DNA of 64,000 nt from Undibacterium sp. 5I1 (GCF_034314085.1 NZ_JAVIWI010000002.1:107030-171029); one strand, 5' to 3'. Shown: positions 20,201 to 30,293, counted from the stretch's first letter. Notes: generated by a model from the letters alone, not told the origin. Translations and numbers: made by a program.

Positions 20201-23200
20201 GTCTGGTCGCTTATCTCGTCGCCACCGACGGTGCCACGCCGCAGGCCGCTGAATTGCGCGCCGCACTCTCGGGCGTGCTGCCCGAGTACATGATTCCGTC
20301 CGCTTTCGTTGTACTGAACGCAATGCCGCTAACACCGAACGGCAAACTCGACCGCAAAGCCTTACCGGCTCCCGGCCAATCTGCCATCGCCACGCGTGTC
20401 TATCAGGCACCGCAAAGCGCCACCGAGTCCGCCATCGCCTCTATCTGGCAGGAATTGTTAGGCCTTGAACGCGTTGGCCGCAACGACCATTTCTTTGAAC
20501 TCGGCGGCCACTCCCTGCTCGCCGTCCAAGTAATCTCGCGCCTGCGCCAGATGCTCGGCACCGATATCGCTTTACGCGAACTCTTCGCACAGCCGACACT
20601 GGCAAGTCTGGCCGCAGTCGTTGACGGCGCTGCCGCTGATGTCTTATCGCCGATCACTCTCGCCGAACGTGGTCAACCGTTGCCGTTGTCGTTGGCCCAG
20701 CAACGACTGTGGTTCCTCGACCAACTCGACCATGCCGCTGGTAGCGCCTATCACCTACCAGCGGCGTTGCGCCTGCACGGCAAGCTTGATCGCAAGGCAC
20801 TACGTGCCGCCTTGGATCGCATCGTTGCTCGCCACGAAAGCCTGCGCACGACCTTCGTCAGTGTGGATGGTTCACCCACCCAGTCCATCACGTCATCCAG
20901 CGTCGGCTTCGCACTCGCCGAACGCGACTTGCGCGCACTGCATGGTCATGAACAACAGGCCGCCGTCGCCCGTCTGTGCGACGATGAAGCCTACCAGCCC
21001 TTCAACTTGTCCGCTGGCCCGCTGATCCGCGGACAGCTGTTGTCTCTGGCCGAAGACGAACATATCTTGCTCGTCACTCAGCATCATATTATTTCCGATG
21101 GCTGGTCGATCAACGTAATCATCAGTGAAGTTAGCGCACTGTACAACGCCTTCAGCCAAGGCCTTGACGATCCGCTGCCAGCGCTGGCGATCCAATATCC
21201 CGACTATGCCGTATGGCAGCGCCAGTGGCTACAGGGCGAGGTTCTTCAGACCCAAACTGACTTCTGGTGCGCGCACTTGGCCGGCGCACCGACTCTGCTC
21301 GAATTACCAACCGACCGTCCTCGCCCACCGCAGCAGAGCTACGCTGGCAGCAGCGTCGCCCTCCGTCTGACATCCGAACTTAGCGCTGGCTTGCGCGCAC
21401 TGGCTCAACGCCACGACATCACGGTATTCATGGCATTGCTGGCCGCCTGGTCTACCCTGCTTGCTCGCCTTAGCGGCCAGGATGACATCGTCGTCGGCAC
21501 TCCGGTGGCGAATCGCCAGCGCAGCGAAGTCGAGGCCTTGATTGGGTTCTTCGTCAATACGCTCGCCTTGCGCGTGCGTTTCGATGAGGATCTGAGCGTG
21601 GTGCAACTGCTCGAACAAGTGAAGAGCACTTCGCTCGATGCCTACGCCCACCAAGAACTTCCGTTTGAACAGGTTGTCGAGGCAGTCAATCCGCCACGTA
21701 GTCTGGCTCATAGCCCTTTGTTCCAATCCATGCTGACATGGAACAATATACCCGCTGGTGCGGCACTCCCACTGTCTGGTCTGATCATCGAAGCCATGCC
21801 AGGCAAACGAAATACCGTTCACTTCGACCTGTCGCTAACCCTTGGCGACGATGGCGATATCATTGACGGAACACTTGACTACGCCAGTGCTCTGTTCGAC
21901 CAGGATACGGCGCAGCGCATAGCCAGCCATTTCCAGACCTTGCTGGCAGCGATGGTGACCGATCCCCAGCAGCGCATCAGCACCCTGCCACTGCTAAACG
22001 CATATCAGCGTCACGAATTGCTCGACAGTTTCAACAACACCGCGGTCGACTTCCCACGTGACCTGTTGATTCATCAACTGTTCGAGCAACAAGCAGCGGC
22101 ACATCCAGAGGCTACTGCACTGGTTTTTGAGCAGCAACAACTGAGCTATGGCGAGCTCAATCAGCGCGCCAATCAGCTGGCCCACTATCTGATCGCTCAG
22201 GGCATCGGCCCTGATCAACGGGTAGCCATCTGCATCGAACGCGGCATCGAGATGATCGTCGGTCTGCTTGGCATTCTCAAAGCCGGTGCCGCTTATGTCC
22301 CGCTTGATCCGGCCTATCCCAAAGACCGTCTTGACTACATGCTGCAGGATTGCAATCCTGCCATGCTGCTGACTCAACGTGCTCTGCTGCCGTTCTTACC
22401 TGTCACCTCGGTGCCATTATTGGCAATCGACGATGCCAGCGCAGTGCTGGCGAACCAGCCGGGTACCAATCCCGATCCATCTGCCCTCGGCCTGTGTTCT
22501 GCTCACCTCGCATACGTGATCTACACTTCCGGCTCCACTGGCATGCCTAAGGGTGTTATGGTTGAGCACTGTTCGCTAATCAATTTCTGGGATGTACTGA
22601 AAAACACCATTTATCGGCATTTTCCGAAATATTGTCGAGTTGGCCTCAATGCAGCCTATTCCTTTGACATGTCAATGAAAGGAATCTTGCAGCTACTGTC
22701 CGGTCACTGCGTTGTTATTATTCCAAATTTGATTCGCGCAAATGGTCCGGATTTCCTGCAATACCTCGAGCAACATCGCATTGATACCTTTGACTGTACG
22801 CCGTCGCAACTCGACATGTTGTTGAATGCTGGACTACTCGCCATACCCAACTACCAACCAAAGGCTGTGCTTATTGGTGGCGAAATCGTAAACCGTGCCA
22901 GTTGGCACCAGTTGGCGCACGCGCAATCTACGCTGTTCTTCAATATGTACGGGCCAACTGAATGTACGGTCGATGCAACAATCGGATTGATTGAACCATC
23001 TGCACTAAACACTCATATCGGGCGCCCGATTGCCAATGCACGCATACATATTCTTGACCGTCAAAGCCAACTGGTGCCGGTTGGGGTTTCCGGTGAAATC
23101 TACATTGGCGGCATTGGTGTTGCAAGGGGTTACTTAAACCGCCCCGAACTGACGGCGGAGCGCTTTGTCACCGATCCCTTCGGCACCGAGCCGCAGGCCC

Positions 23201-24711
23201 GCCTGTACAAAACCGGTGATGTTGGTCGCTGGCTCCCTAACGGTAATATCGAATATCTCGGCCGCAACGACTTCCAGGTCAAGTTGCGCGGATTCCGCAT
23301 CGAACTTGGAGAGATCGAAGCCAAGCTCGCCGCTTGTAATGGAATAAAAGAGGCCGTCGTGGTCGCTAGGGAAAACAACGGCGGCGACAAGCGCTTAGTC
23401 GCGTACTTGACGACATCAGGCTCCCTTGTTCCGACCCCGGCCGCACTGCGAACTGCCTTGTCCAAGGAATTGCCCGACTACATGGTGCCCTCTGCCTTTG
23501 TCATCTTAGACACGCTACCACTTACTCCAAACAGCAAGCTCGATCGCAACGCTCTTTTATTGCTGGAGCAGATCTCAGTCGATACCGCAATCTATGAGGT
23601 GCCGATCGGCTCAACAGAAATCGCCATTGCTGCGATCTGGCAGGAACTGCTTGGACATGAAAAAATCGACCGCAAAGGCCATTTCTTTGAACTCGGTGGT
23701 CATTCTATTAAAGCTGTGCAATTGATCTCACGTATCCGTTCCGAGTTGAAAATGCAAGCCAGTCTGGGAGATCTTTTGATCCATCCTGTGCTATACAAAT
23801 TCAGTGCAGCGATCATTGCCAAGACACCGGTTGTGACGCACTCCAGCCTGCTGCAAATTCGCTCACAGGGAAATGGAATGCCTCTGTTCTTGCTCCATCC
23901 CGCTGGGGGCGAGGTCGCCTATGCGCGCGAATTGGCCAACTGGATCGACCATGACATACCAATCTATGGCTTGAGTGCGCAGGGCCTGCATCCAGACGAA
24001 AGCCCATTCGCAACAATACCTGATATGGCCAAGCACTACATCGGGGAGATGCGTCACGTACAGCCGCAAGGCCCATACTATATCGCGGGGTGGTCGTTCG
24101 GTGGTACGGTGGCCTCCGAAATTACACAACAGTTGACATCAAGTGGCGAGAGGATTGCCTTTTTGGGGCTCATTGATACTTGGCACCATGATCTCGTCAA
24201 TGAAGGCGAACTGGCCAGTATGGACGAAGCAAGCACACTGATGCTCCATGCTGAAATTAACAACGCCGAAGTATTCAATCGAATTTCATCCGATTTAAAA
24301 TCCCTCGCTATTGAAAATGATATCGAAAGGATGCTTGCTTTATGCAGAACAAACAAAATCGTGCCCAACGACATTGATAACACTTCATTAAGGCAACTGC
24401 TCGCTGTCCTTCACGCAAACCGCCGAGCACAGGCGACTTATGTCACACGTCCGCTATCTGTTCCGAGCTGGCTGTTTGCTGCCTGTGACGAGGTAGGTGC
24501 CGGTGCCACCAATGGATTGACAACGAGCGGAGTAGGTCGACTTACTGTTGTACCACTTAATGGCACACATAAAACGTTGGTGGAACATCCCAATGTTGAA
24601 GCACTTGGTAATGCGATGACCGCTGCAATAGTCGAAGCACAGAAGGACTGCCAAGCAAGCCTCCCGCTTCTATAGTAGCCAAGTTTTTGTACACACCAAT
24701 AAGTTTTTTTG

Positions 24712-24745
24712 CTGCCATGCTCTGTATAAAGGCAGAGCATGGCAG
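24712..24745. other. Perfect 13-bp stem hairpin after the NRPS
   Basis: CTGCCATGCTCTG is followed after 8 bases by its reverse complement. No T-run follows on the plus strand, so it is not a classical intrinsic terminator for the NRPS. It could still stabilise or end the transcript. Confidence 0.5.
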
Positions 24746-24781
24746 ATTGCCAATTACAGAATGCAACCACTCACAATTATA

Positions 24782-25169
24782 GTAAGCGTCCAACGCAACC
24801 ATCTGGAAATTGATAATGTTATACGTGACACTCCATTCTTTCAATGATCTGGAGACCGCATGAATTTCAATCCTCTCAAAGTGGCGTTTTGGACTAAACA
24901 TCAGCAGGACTGGGCTGAGAGCGGCTTATCACTGAGCGCGTATTGTCGACGTGAAGCCATAGGCTACTCAACGTTTTATACTTGGCGCAAACGCCTAGCT
25001 TCCGTTGTTGATCAGAGCGTCACACTTGCAACGCCCGCTGTAAAATCGCCAGTAGCTTCTCAAGTCAAGCATGCCGCCATCACGACAATCGCATCGGCAC
25101 CGCCCCGGCCAGCCATGAAGCCTTGCAAGCTGGTGCCGGTGTCGATCAGGGCATCACTTCCCGAAATTG
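24782..25169 (+). mobile_element. IS66-family left end with tnpA fragment
   Basis: The end motif GTAAGCGTCCAAC opens the element and the accessory gene tnpA begins 78 bases later. The element is cut at 25169, where a second IS66 end with the same motif begins. tnpB and tnpC of this copy are missing. Confidence 0.75.
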
Positions 25170-25207
25170 GTAAGCGTCCAACAGATCCGTCTAGCATTTA
25201 TTCCTAA
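24860..25207 (+). pseudogene. tnpA: IS66 TnpA accessory protein, C-terminus replaced
   Basis: MNFNPLKVAFWTKHQQDW...SLSAYCRREAIGYSTFYTWRKRL is the helix-turn-helix front of IS66-family TnpA. A GGAGA precedes the ATG. Native code runs to about SLPEIG; the remaining codons to the stop read into the neighbouring IS end, so the protein is truncated. It would assist IS66 transposition, but the partner genes are absent here. Confidence 0.75.
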
Positions 25208-25354
25208 AGCGCATTAACAACGCGTAGCGGCAGCAGTTCATCAATTCGACTGTTTGGATGTGTCGGTAATTTTTTAAGTGTGTCTTTAAGCCATGCTAAA
25301 GGTTCAATGGCGTTGGCTTTCGCGGTGGCGAGCAGACTTTGAATGGCGGCAGCT
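25170..25354 (-). mobile_element. IS66-family right end with 3' tail of tnpC
   Basis: GTAAGCGTCCAAC is followed on the minus strand by a stop codon (25206-25204) and upstream code reading LLATAKANAIEPLAWLKDTL...LLPLRVVNAL, the usual C-terminal end of IS66 TnpC transposase. It is the reverse-oriented end of a second IS66-like element inserted in the first one. The IS6 element truncates it. Confidence 0.75.
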
Positions 25355-25946
25355 GGTTCTGTCGCAATAAGCCGTCTCTGTTAGACTGCTGATCCGACAA
25401 AATTTGTGATTCATGTAATGATAGACGAGCTACGCAAGGTACTCAAACGAATGCATTATCCGCTTGAAGTAATGCTGACCTGCGTGCGCTGGTACGCAGC
25501 CTACCCGCTGAGTCTTCGCCATGTCGAAGAAATGATGGCGGAGCGTGGTGTATTCGTTGATCATTCAACGGTCAGCCGCTGGGCGATTCGACTTCTGCCG
25601 TTACTGGAAAAGATATTCAGAAAGCACAAGCACCCGGTCGGTGGAAGCTGGCGGATGGACGAGACTTATATCAAGGTCAAAGGCGCCTGGAAATACCTCT
25701 ATCGTGCAGTGAAACGGATAACAAAACCAATGCTCGGATTCAAATCGTTCCGATCAGCCAAAAGCATCCTGGTTGGTATCGAACTCATGCACATGATTCG
25801 CAAGGGTCAACTCATGATGGAAGGTGCAGATGATCTGTCTTTTGCCGACCAATTTTATGCTTTGGCAGGAAAAATCCGCTCTGTTTAATGATAGGCGGAA
25901 TCCGTCTGCCAAGACTCCGTCTTGGGTTCGCTATTGCGACAGAACC
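25355..25946 (+). mobile_element. IS6-family element, internal deletion derivative (592 bp)
   Basis: The termini GGTTCTGTCGCAATA (25355-25369) and its inverted copy (25932-25946) bound the element. The flanks show no 8-bp duplication. At 592 bp it is shorter than the usual ~0.8 kb, in agreement with the deletion in its transposase. Its right end interrupts the TlpA-like gene. Confidence 0.85.
25418..25888 (+). pseudogene. IS6-family transposase with internal in-frame deletion
   Basis: The N-terminal HTH (DHSTVSRWAIRLLPLLEKIFRKH) and first catalytic aspartate (WRMDETYIKVKG) are intact. The sequence then jumps from WKYLYRAV straight to KRITKPMLGFKSFRSA. Complete IS6 transposases have about 65-70 residues between these points, including the second Asp and the Glu of the DDE triad. 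The product cannot be catalytic. A related remnant of the same C-terminal end lies at 31660-31883. Confidence 0.85.
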
Positions 25947-26405
25947 CTGAAATTTGCCTTCTCTTTTAAATTTCAATTGATTGTTGTGATCCAGTACAAA
26001 GTGGGTTGGCTGAGTAGTGATAGTGCCAAAATTATCTTTATGCTCAGGTGCGTTGCGCCAGACTGTAGGGAACCTTTGATTTTTGGGATAGGTATGCGTA
26101 GTGAGGTCGTTGTAGTCGTCTAAATCTTTTTTGTTGCTGTCCAAATTCACACCAAGAAGCATAAATTTATTTTTGCTATTGCGTACATAAAATTCCCGCA
26201 TCAGTTTTAGATCATCGCTGCATAAAGCGCAATCAAAAGTAAAAAAACTCACGAGCACCGTCATATCTGAGAAATCACGCAGGTTAATTTTTTTACCAGA
26301 TACATCCGTACCACCCAAAGTGTAAGACGTTACTTTTGTTTGCGCGTCAACAGAGTTAAGCCAATACGATACACCTCCATTGGAGGTTGTTCGTTGGGCA
26401 GCCAT
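25947..26405 (-). pseudogene. TlpA/redoxin-like thioredoxin-fold protein, C-terminus cut by IS6
   Basis: The frame reads TLGGTDVSGKKINLRDFSDMTVLVSFFTFDCALCSDDL, a thioredoxin-like fold with a CALC redox motif, then a conserved cis-Pro-like TTQPTHFVLD. After REGKFQ the sequence passes into the IS6 end, so the last ~20-30 residues of a normal TlpA-like protein are lost. The start is unclear: the first in-frame ATG lies inside the upstream binding-protein gene (76-base overlap) and no signal peptide is seen. Likely a thiol-disulfide or peroxide-related protein before it was broken. Confidence 0.65.
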
Positions 26406-27166
26406 TTTTGGTGAATTTTTTGAAATGTACCGTCCTTTTTAATTTGACGCATCGCTCCCTCCCACAACTTAATAGTGGCAAGTGGGGTCTTTGCAGAGAA
26501 CGCTAGAAAAAGTTCCAGACTATCCAGAATCATCACCGGTTCTACATCATCGCCAGAGTAGCCTATTTCCTTTAACACTGATGGCACGACAACACTACCT
26601 TCTGACCACAAATCAAAGCGATTCATCATGAGCATTTTCGCAGTGATCTGGGGCGTCGCAGCTAAATCCAAAGTGTGAAAGCCTTTTTTTACCGCTGCAT
26701 CTGCAAATATGCTGTCTCTATATGCACCTACAGGAGCGTCGTAGATTTTGTCTCCTAGGGACAATAACCTTTTTGCATTCCCTTTTCTTGTGTACAGCAC
26801 CGTTTTGGATATGGCCACTGGACCGAGTAAGGTCATTTGTTTTTCTCTTTCGGCAGACCGTCCAACTGTAAAAAGCAAGACGTTGGGGTCCTCTAGTACC
26901 GCCTTGTATCCCCTCGCCCAAGGCACAAGTTGTATCGCTGAATTTGTTCCCATTTTCTTTTGCAATGCATCCACTACTTCAACTGCCATACCATCTACTT
27001 TATCGCCGTTTTTAAAACTGATTGGTGGCCAATTCTCGGTATAAATCGTTAATTCAACACTCTGCACTGGTGTAACCGGTGCGATGAAAAGAACAGACAC
27101 AATAAATTTAAATACTCGCAACTGCCATACGCTTATTCGGCAAGTTGTGTTTTTAAAAAGGCTCAT
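26330..27166 (-). CDS. Periplasmic solute-binding protein, family 3
   Basis: About 278 aa from an ATG with GGAG 9 bases upstream (a TTG five codons earlier is less likely). A signal peptide (VFKFIVSVLFIAPVTPVQS) leads into LTIYTENWPPISFKNG.KVDGMAVEVVDALQKKMG, the classic start of SBP_bac_3 domains, followed by FTVGRSAEREKQMTLLGPV. Such proteins bind amino acids or similar small ligands in the periplasm. There is no ABC permease or ATPase next to it, so it may act as an orphan sensor-type protein. Its 3' end overlaps the truncated TlpA-like gene. Confidence 0.8.
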   Translation of the reverse strand: MSLFKNTTCRISVWQLRVFKFIVSVLFIAPVTPVQSVELTIYTENWPPISFKNGDKVDGMAVEVVDALQKKMGTNSAIQLVPWARGYKAVLEDPNVLLFTVGRSAEREKQMTLLGPVAISKTVLYTRKGNAKRLLSLGDKIYDAPVGAYRDSIFADAAVKKGFHTLDLAATPQITAKMLMMNRFDLWSEGSVVVPSVLKEIGYSGDDVEPVMILDSLELFLAFSAKTPLATIKLWEGAMRQIKKDGTFQKIHQKWLPNEQPPMEVYRIGLTLLTRKQK

Positions 27167-27582
27167 AAACAATTTCTCCAACTAGATTTGCTGTAATCAG
27201 GTAGAAGTCGTTCGACTTCTAAATTGGCGTTGCGCGAAATTCTAAGATTTGTTTTGAACTAAATCACACGGCCTTAGCACAATCAAAAAAGCTTGGTCGT
27301 CTAGGAGTTATTCCCATTTAAGAAAACATGTGTACATTATGTATTCTAAAAATAGGATACCTTCAATGAACTCTGCGAGGAAAATTTTAAAAGATGATCA
27401 AAGGAGGAAGTGCGCGCCTCTGTTACAAGGGTACGACGGCGATATCCCAAAAAAGGAAATCGGTGAGCGAACATCGACATGCGCATCGATCGCCTAAAAC
27501 ATCCCTGAACGCCGATATGCAGTGATTGATGTGACGAAAGCTCCAATCTCAATTACGAATCTAATTCGGCTCAAAACTTCGC
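27167..27582. other. Intergenic region without clear feature
   Basis: About 415 bases between two minus-strand genes. A short minus-strand frame (27346-27552) has no RBS or recognisable protein character. I see nothing else supportable beyond the probable promoter of the binding-protein gene near 27180-27340. Confidence 0.35.
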
Positions 27583-28047
27583 TCATAAATGATCTTTCTT
27601 ATATTTTGAAAGCCATGCCCTTGAATCTGCAAGCTTCTCCCCATTACATTCAATGGTCCTCATCGCGTCTTCGGCTCCGATTTCTCTCCAAACCGCAACG
27701 CTATGACCACTAAACTGAAGTTTGACAACATGCCACCTTTCAAATAGATCTCGATGAACATTAGAGAGATCGTTTTCGTCCAGAATGTTAGCTAGGAGCT
27801 GTTGTCCAGCTACCTGCTCACCTCTGCAGAACCACAGCCGGAATTCGATGCCAGTTAAGTTCAACAGGTGAAACACCAACGCTTCGTCCACCTTTCGAAC
27901 TGCTGCATCAAGTTCACCGTACTGGTCAAGTTCGGCCTTTGACATCTTCTTTGCGACGAGCTGATCGCTTGCAGTCACGGCGCTCTGTGAAAAACATGGA
28001 TTCAAGAGACCAACACTGAAGAGCAAAAACAATCTAAATGTAACCAT
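27583..28047 (-). CDS. Small exported protein of unknown function
   Basis: About 154 aa with a signal peptide (MVTFRLFLLFSVGLLNPCFSQSA) and an alpha-helical mature region containing two cysteines (FRLWFCRGEQ and RTIECNGEK) likely to form a disulfide in the periplasm. ATG is taken over the GTG immediately before it. I recognise no family. It is a single gene ahead of the small-gene module. Confidence 0.6.
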   Translation of the reverse strand: MVTFRLFLLFSVGLLNPCFSQSAVTASDQLVAKKMSKAELDQYGELDAAVRKVDEALVFHLLNLTGIEFRLWFCRGEQVAGQQLLANILDENDLSNVHRDLFERWHVVKLQFSGHSVAVWREIGAEDAMRTIECNGEKLADSRAWLSKYKKDHL

Positions 28048-28422
28048 CACTGAAGCATTCCTCTAATATTTTCAGTGAATCGTTATTTGGCTAAACGATT
28101 CAGTACAACACGAACTTCTTTTACATAAATTGCTTGATTCGTTACTTCAATTTTCACTGCTAATACTTTTGTCCTAACCTGGTATTCATTGAGCATCAAT
28201 GCACTTTAGTCTCACAACGTAGCCGCATGCAGCGACAACAAATCTATCCCAGTTCCCAATACCGTAACTCATGCAGGATGTACATTGTCTATATTTATTT
28301 ACTGACCTGACACGCGTAAATTAAGCTACCTGGTGTTCTTGCTTTTGATGTCTCCCACCGCTCAGTGTAAGTTTCAATAAGCCAAAAATGATATGGAAGC
28401 AGACCAGCACCTACTACAAAAA
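28048..28422. other. Noncoding spacer
   Basis: AT-rich, with no ORF or structured element that I can support. It lies between an exported-protein gene (leftward) and the small membrane-protein gene below. Confidence 0.3.
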
Positions 28423-28554
28423 TTATTGCCTCGCTTCCTGCACGGTGCGCTCGTACCGAATTCCACGGATACAGCCCATCATTAAATAAACACCATAAAG
28501 ACCAGAAAGTATCTGAGAAATCAATATAGCTATTGCTAGCGAACTGAGATTCAT
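28423..28554 (-). CDS. 43-aa single-span membrane protein (module copy A)
   Basis: MNLSSLAIAILISQILSGLY... has one hydrophobic span followed by a basic tail (CIRGIRYERTVQEARQ). A homologue (34392-34541) sits in the same position and orientation before module copy B, sharing MNLS.LAI.I....L.GLYG.YL..GCIRG. Conservation of the protein between copies supports a real gene. Function unknown. It is transcribed away from the other module genes. Confidence 0.6.
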   Translation of the reverse strand: MNLSSLAIAILISQILSGLYGVYLMMGCIRGIRYERTVQEARQ

Positions 28555-28811
28555 TTCGTCCTCACTCGTAAAATATCTATCGGATAATTGGTTAGATTAG
28601 ACGAAATTAAGCGCGAGTCCAAGGCTGTTTTTTAAATGACAAACCAAATTACTCCAAAACCAGTTCTCGAGTCTCACTCTTAATGATATCCCGCAAATGA
28701 ATCGCTGCGGGATCACTACTCTCCCCCGCTCCCTGTTTCATTTATTTTCGTCTACTTTTTTATCCAGCATTTGGCTTTCAAATACGATGTGCTCTATCGG
28801 CCTGCACGCTC

Positions 28812-28841
28812 AATTCCGTCAGTGCATCTTTTGACGGAATT
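28812..28841. terminator. 10-bp stem hairpin
   Basis: AATTCCGTCA and TGACGGAATT flank a 10-base loop; a weak T/A-rich tail follows (cattattta). It may be a terminator between the divergent parts of the module. A second stem (ATCCCGCA / TGCGGGAT) lies at 28688-28713. Confidence 0.4.
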
Positions 28842-29080
28842 CATTATTTAAAAAACGAGATGTCGCGTTTTATCTTTGAATTTATTTGGGACATTCTCTA
28901 ATTTTCCGCAATTTGACAAGACGCTTTTGTATGGGATTCTGAAATTGTTCAGCGAATGATTTTAGCGGGCGATCTTTGAAATCAATGACCTCAACATGAT
29001 TAGTAGGCCTTGTCTTTAACATCGACCTGCAATCATTCCTTACTACCAGATCGCGTCTGGATTCACTCTGAAAGTTGGCT

Positions 29081-29416
29081 ATGAAATTCTTCTTAAAATT
29101 AGTATTTGTTATTGGCGTTATTTTAAATTGTCTCACCGGATGTCAGGCACCCAAGTCTGAAGCGGGAGATGCATTTATTGGACATTGGCAAGATAGGGAG
29201 AGGTCGGGTAACAAGCTCGAGATTGTTAAAAATGATGCGCATTTCATCGTTAGAAAAACTACTATTTACTGCTTCGATCATTGCACTCGAAATTATCCGG
29301 CCATATTGAAAGATGGCACATTAGAAATACGGAATGGATTGTCTCTTTTTTTGACGATCGACAAACACACCGGCTATTTGATCTGCGACGGGCGTGACTA
29401 TCAGCGCGTTCATTAG
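29081..29416 (+). CDS. Lipoprotein of unknown function (module copy A)
   Basis: 111 aa from the ATG (a TTG two codons earlier is less likely). The signal sequence ends in lipobox LTGC, so the mature protein should be lipid-anchored. The rest reads as one small beta-rich domain (FIGHWQDRERSGNKLEIVKND...FIVRKTTIYCFDHCTRNYPA) with a conserved CFDHC pair. GHW...LEI..... resembles lipocalin/META-like small barrel lipoproteins, but I do not assign a family. Paralogue: 34996-35331. The two differ at scattered, mostly conservative positions, which argues that both were under selection. Confidence 0.75.
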   Translation: MKFFLKLVFVIGVILNCLTGCQAPKSEAGDAFIGHWQDRERSGNKLEIVKNDAHFIVRKTTIYCFDHCTRNYPAILKDGTLEIRNGLSLFLTIDKHTGYLICDGRDYQRVH

Positions 29417-29479
29417 ATTCGCTTAGTTAATTTCACGCGATCAATTCTTATCGTCAATTTACCCAAAAGGAAGCACAAA

Positions 29480-29758
29480 ATGGAACAGCTCTATGGAATA
29501 TTGTTCTACGGCGGTCTTATCGGCGTCATTGGATATCTGTGGTACCAAGGATCAGTTGCAGGACCGCACCGGGACTGGCTGTCTTGGCCTACGTTGGAAG
29601 AGTATTGGAAGCAGCATCCGGAATGTAAGACACGCTCTGGGACACAGTGCCATCGCTGTCATTCGCGCGCTATTAGGCAATGCGGCTGGAGTAATCGGGC
29701 AGATCATCGCCGGTACTTTCAGTGTAATCAATGTAACCGCACGCTCTACCGCGGCTAG
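29480..29758 (+). CDS. Membrane-anchored zinc-ribbon protein (module copy A)
   Basis: 92 aa. Residues 5-24 form a transmembrane segment. The C-terminal part carries CHRCHSRAIRQCGWSN...YFQCNQCNRTLYR, two CxxC knuckles about 28 residues apart as in zinc ribbons. The AAAAGGAAG before the ATG is a good RBS. It follows the lipoprotein gene by 63 bases and is probably cotranscribed. A nearly identical paralogue is at 35395-35673. Zinc binding is an inference from the motif; the role is unknown. Confidence 0.75.
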   Translation: MEQLYGILFYGGLIGVIGYLWYQGSVAGPHRDWLSWPTLEEYWKQHPECKTRSGTQCHRCHSRAIRQCGWSNRADHRRYFQCNQCNRTLYRG

Positions 29759-29808
29759 GCAAGTAATCCGTCATTGTGTTCAATGAGTTTTGATGTAGGA
29801 GAAGATCG

Positions 29809-30000
29809 ACGCTGATATTAACAAAACGTGTTTTGATATTTAGCTGGAAATTATTTTGTGCGATTTTTATTGGTGCCTGGAGAGCATCAAAGTCCGCCCA
29901 TACGAAAGTTCAAGAGCCTGGGTGGCGAGGCTTCTGGCGCTTTACCCTTCGTGCCTATTTTTCACCTTTAGGGGGTGCGATAAATGGAGTGAAGCAGTAA
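29809..30000 (+). pseudogene. Small module ORF, start codon lost (copy A)
   Basis: The frame aligns codon for codon with the 69-aa gene at 35724-35933 (KLFCAIFIGAW..S....H..VQEPGWRG.WRFTLRAYFSPLGGAI), but the ATG is ACG here and the frame ends five residues earlier. A downstream TTG (29833) could start a shorter product. Most likely a decayed paralogue. Confidence 0.6.
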
Positions 30001-30063
30001 TGGCGGCGGGGGCTCTGAGATCTAGTTGTCTATGATTCGAAAGTTAACTAATGGAGATACACA

Positions 30064-30276
30064 ATGCATATCGTCAATGGCTGGGTGGAGTTTGAACATA
30101 ATGAACAAGCGTGCTGGGAAACTTTACTAGGGCGCAAACTAGGAGCAATAACCCCAACTTTATTACGTGAATTAGGGGAAAGCCGTGTCAGGGAACTCGT
30201 CGATGAGGGTTGTCTTATTTGGGCGAAAATAGCAGCGCAACAGGTAAATGATATTCCTTACTGTCTTCTGCAATAG
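30064..30276 (+). CDS. 70-aa soluble protein of unknown function (module copy A)
   Basis: MHIVNGWVEFEHNEQACWETLLGRKLGAITPTLLRELGESRVRELVDEG... is charged and helix-rich without a signal peptide. TGGAG lies 9 bases before the ATG. It is the last gene of the module and is followed by a hairpin. The paralogue at 35978-36190 keeps nearly every residue of the first 50. No family recognised. Confidence 0.7.
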   Translation: MHIVNGWVEFEHNEQACWETLLGRKLGAITPTLLRELGESRVRELVDEGCLIWAKIAAQQVNDIPYCLLQ

Positions 30277-30293
30277 CTCTTTAGAGGTCTTAT

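Larger units (their letters stand above)
15169..24675 (+). pseudogene. Nonribosomal peptide synthetase, 5'-truncated: C(partial)-A-T-C/E-A-T-C-A-T-TE
   Basis: 3,168 codons remain; the GTG that opens the frame lies inside the IS end, so the true N-terminus is lost. Domains by residue: tail of a condensation domain 5-134; A1 145-645; carrier T1 (FFELGGHSLL) 660-735; condensation domain 757-1220 with HHLLEAEGD at 799, the extended His motif of dual condensation/epimerisation domains, and HHMVADH at 918; A2 1231-1731; T2 1748-1818; C3 with HHIISDG 1830-2284; A3 2291-2794; T3 (ELGGHSIKA) 2811-2881; thioesterase with GWSFGG (Ser 2976) to the end. Specificity codes read by hand: A1 DVWHLSLVDK (matches serine), A2 DILQLGLIWK (glycine-like), A3 DMKDLGMVDK (glutamate-like, uncertain). 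A C-terminal D-Ser-Gly-Glu-like tripeptide is therefore predicted. Without the upstream modules the line is probably dead. Confidence 0.9.

Noticed and set aside
24712..24745. Intrinsic terminator for the NRPS
   Set aside because: The stem is perfect but no T-run follows in the NRPS direction, so it is listed only as a hairpin.
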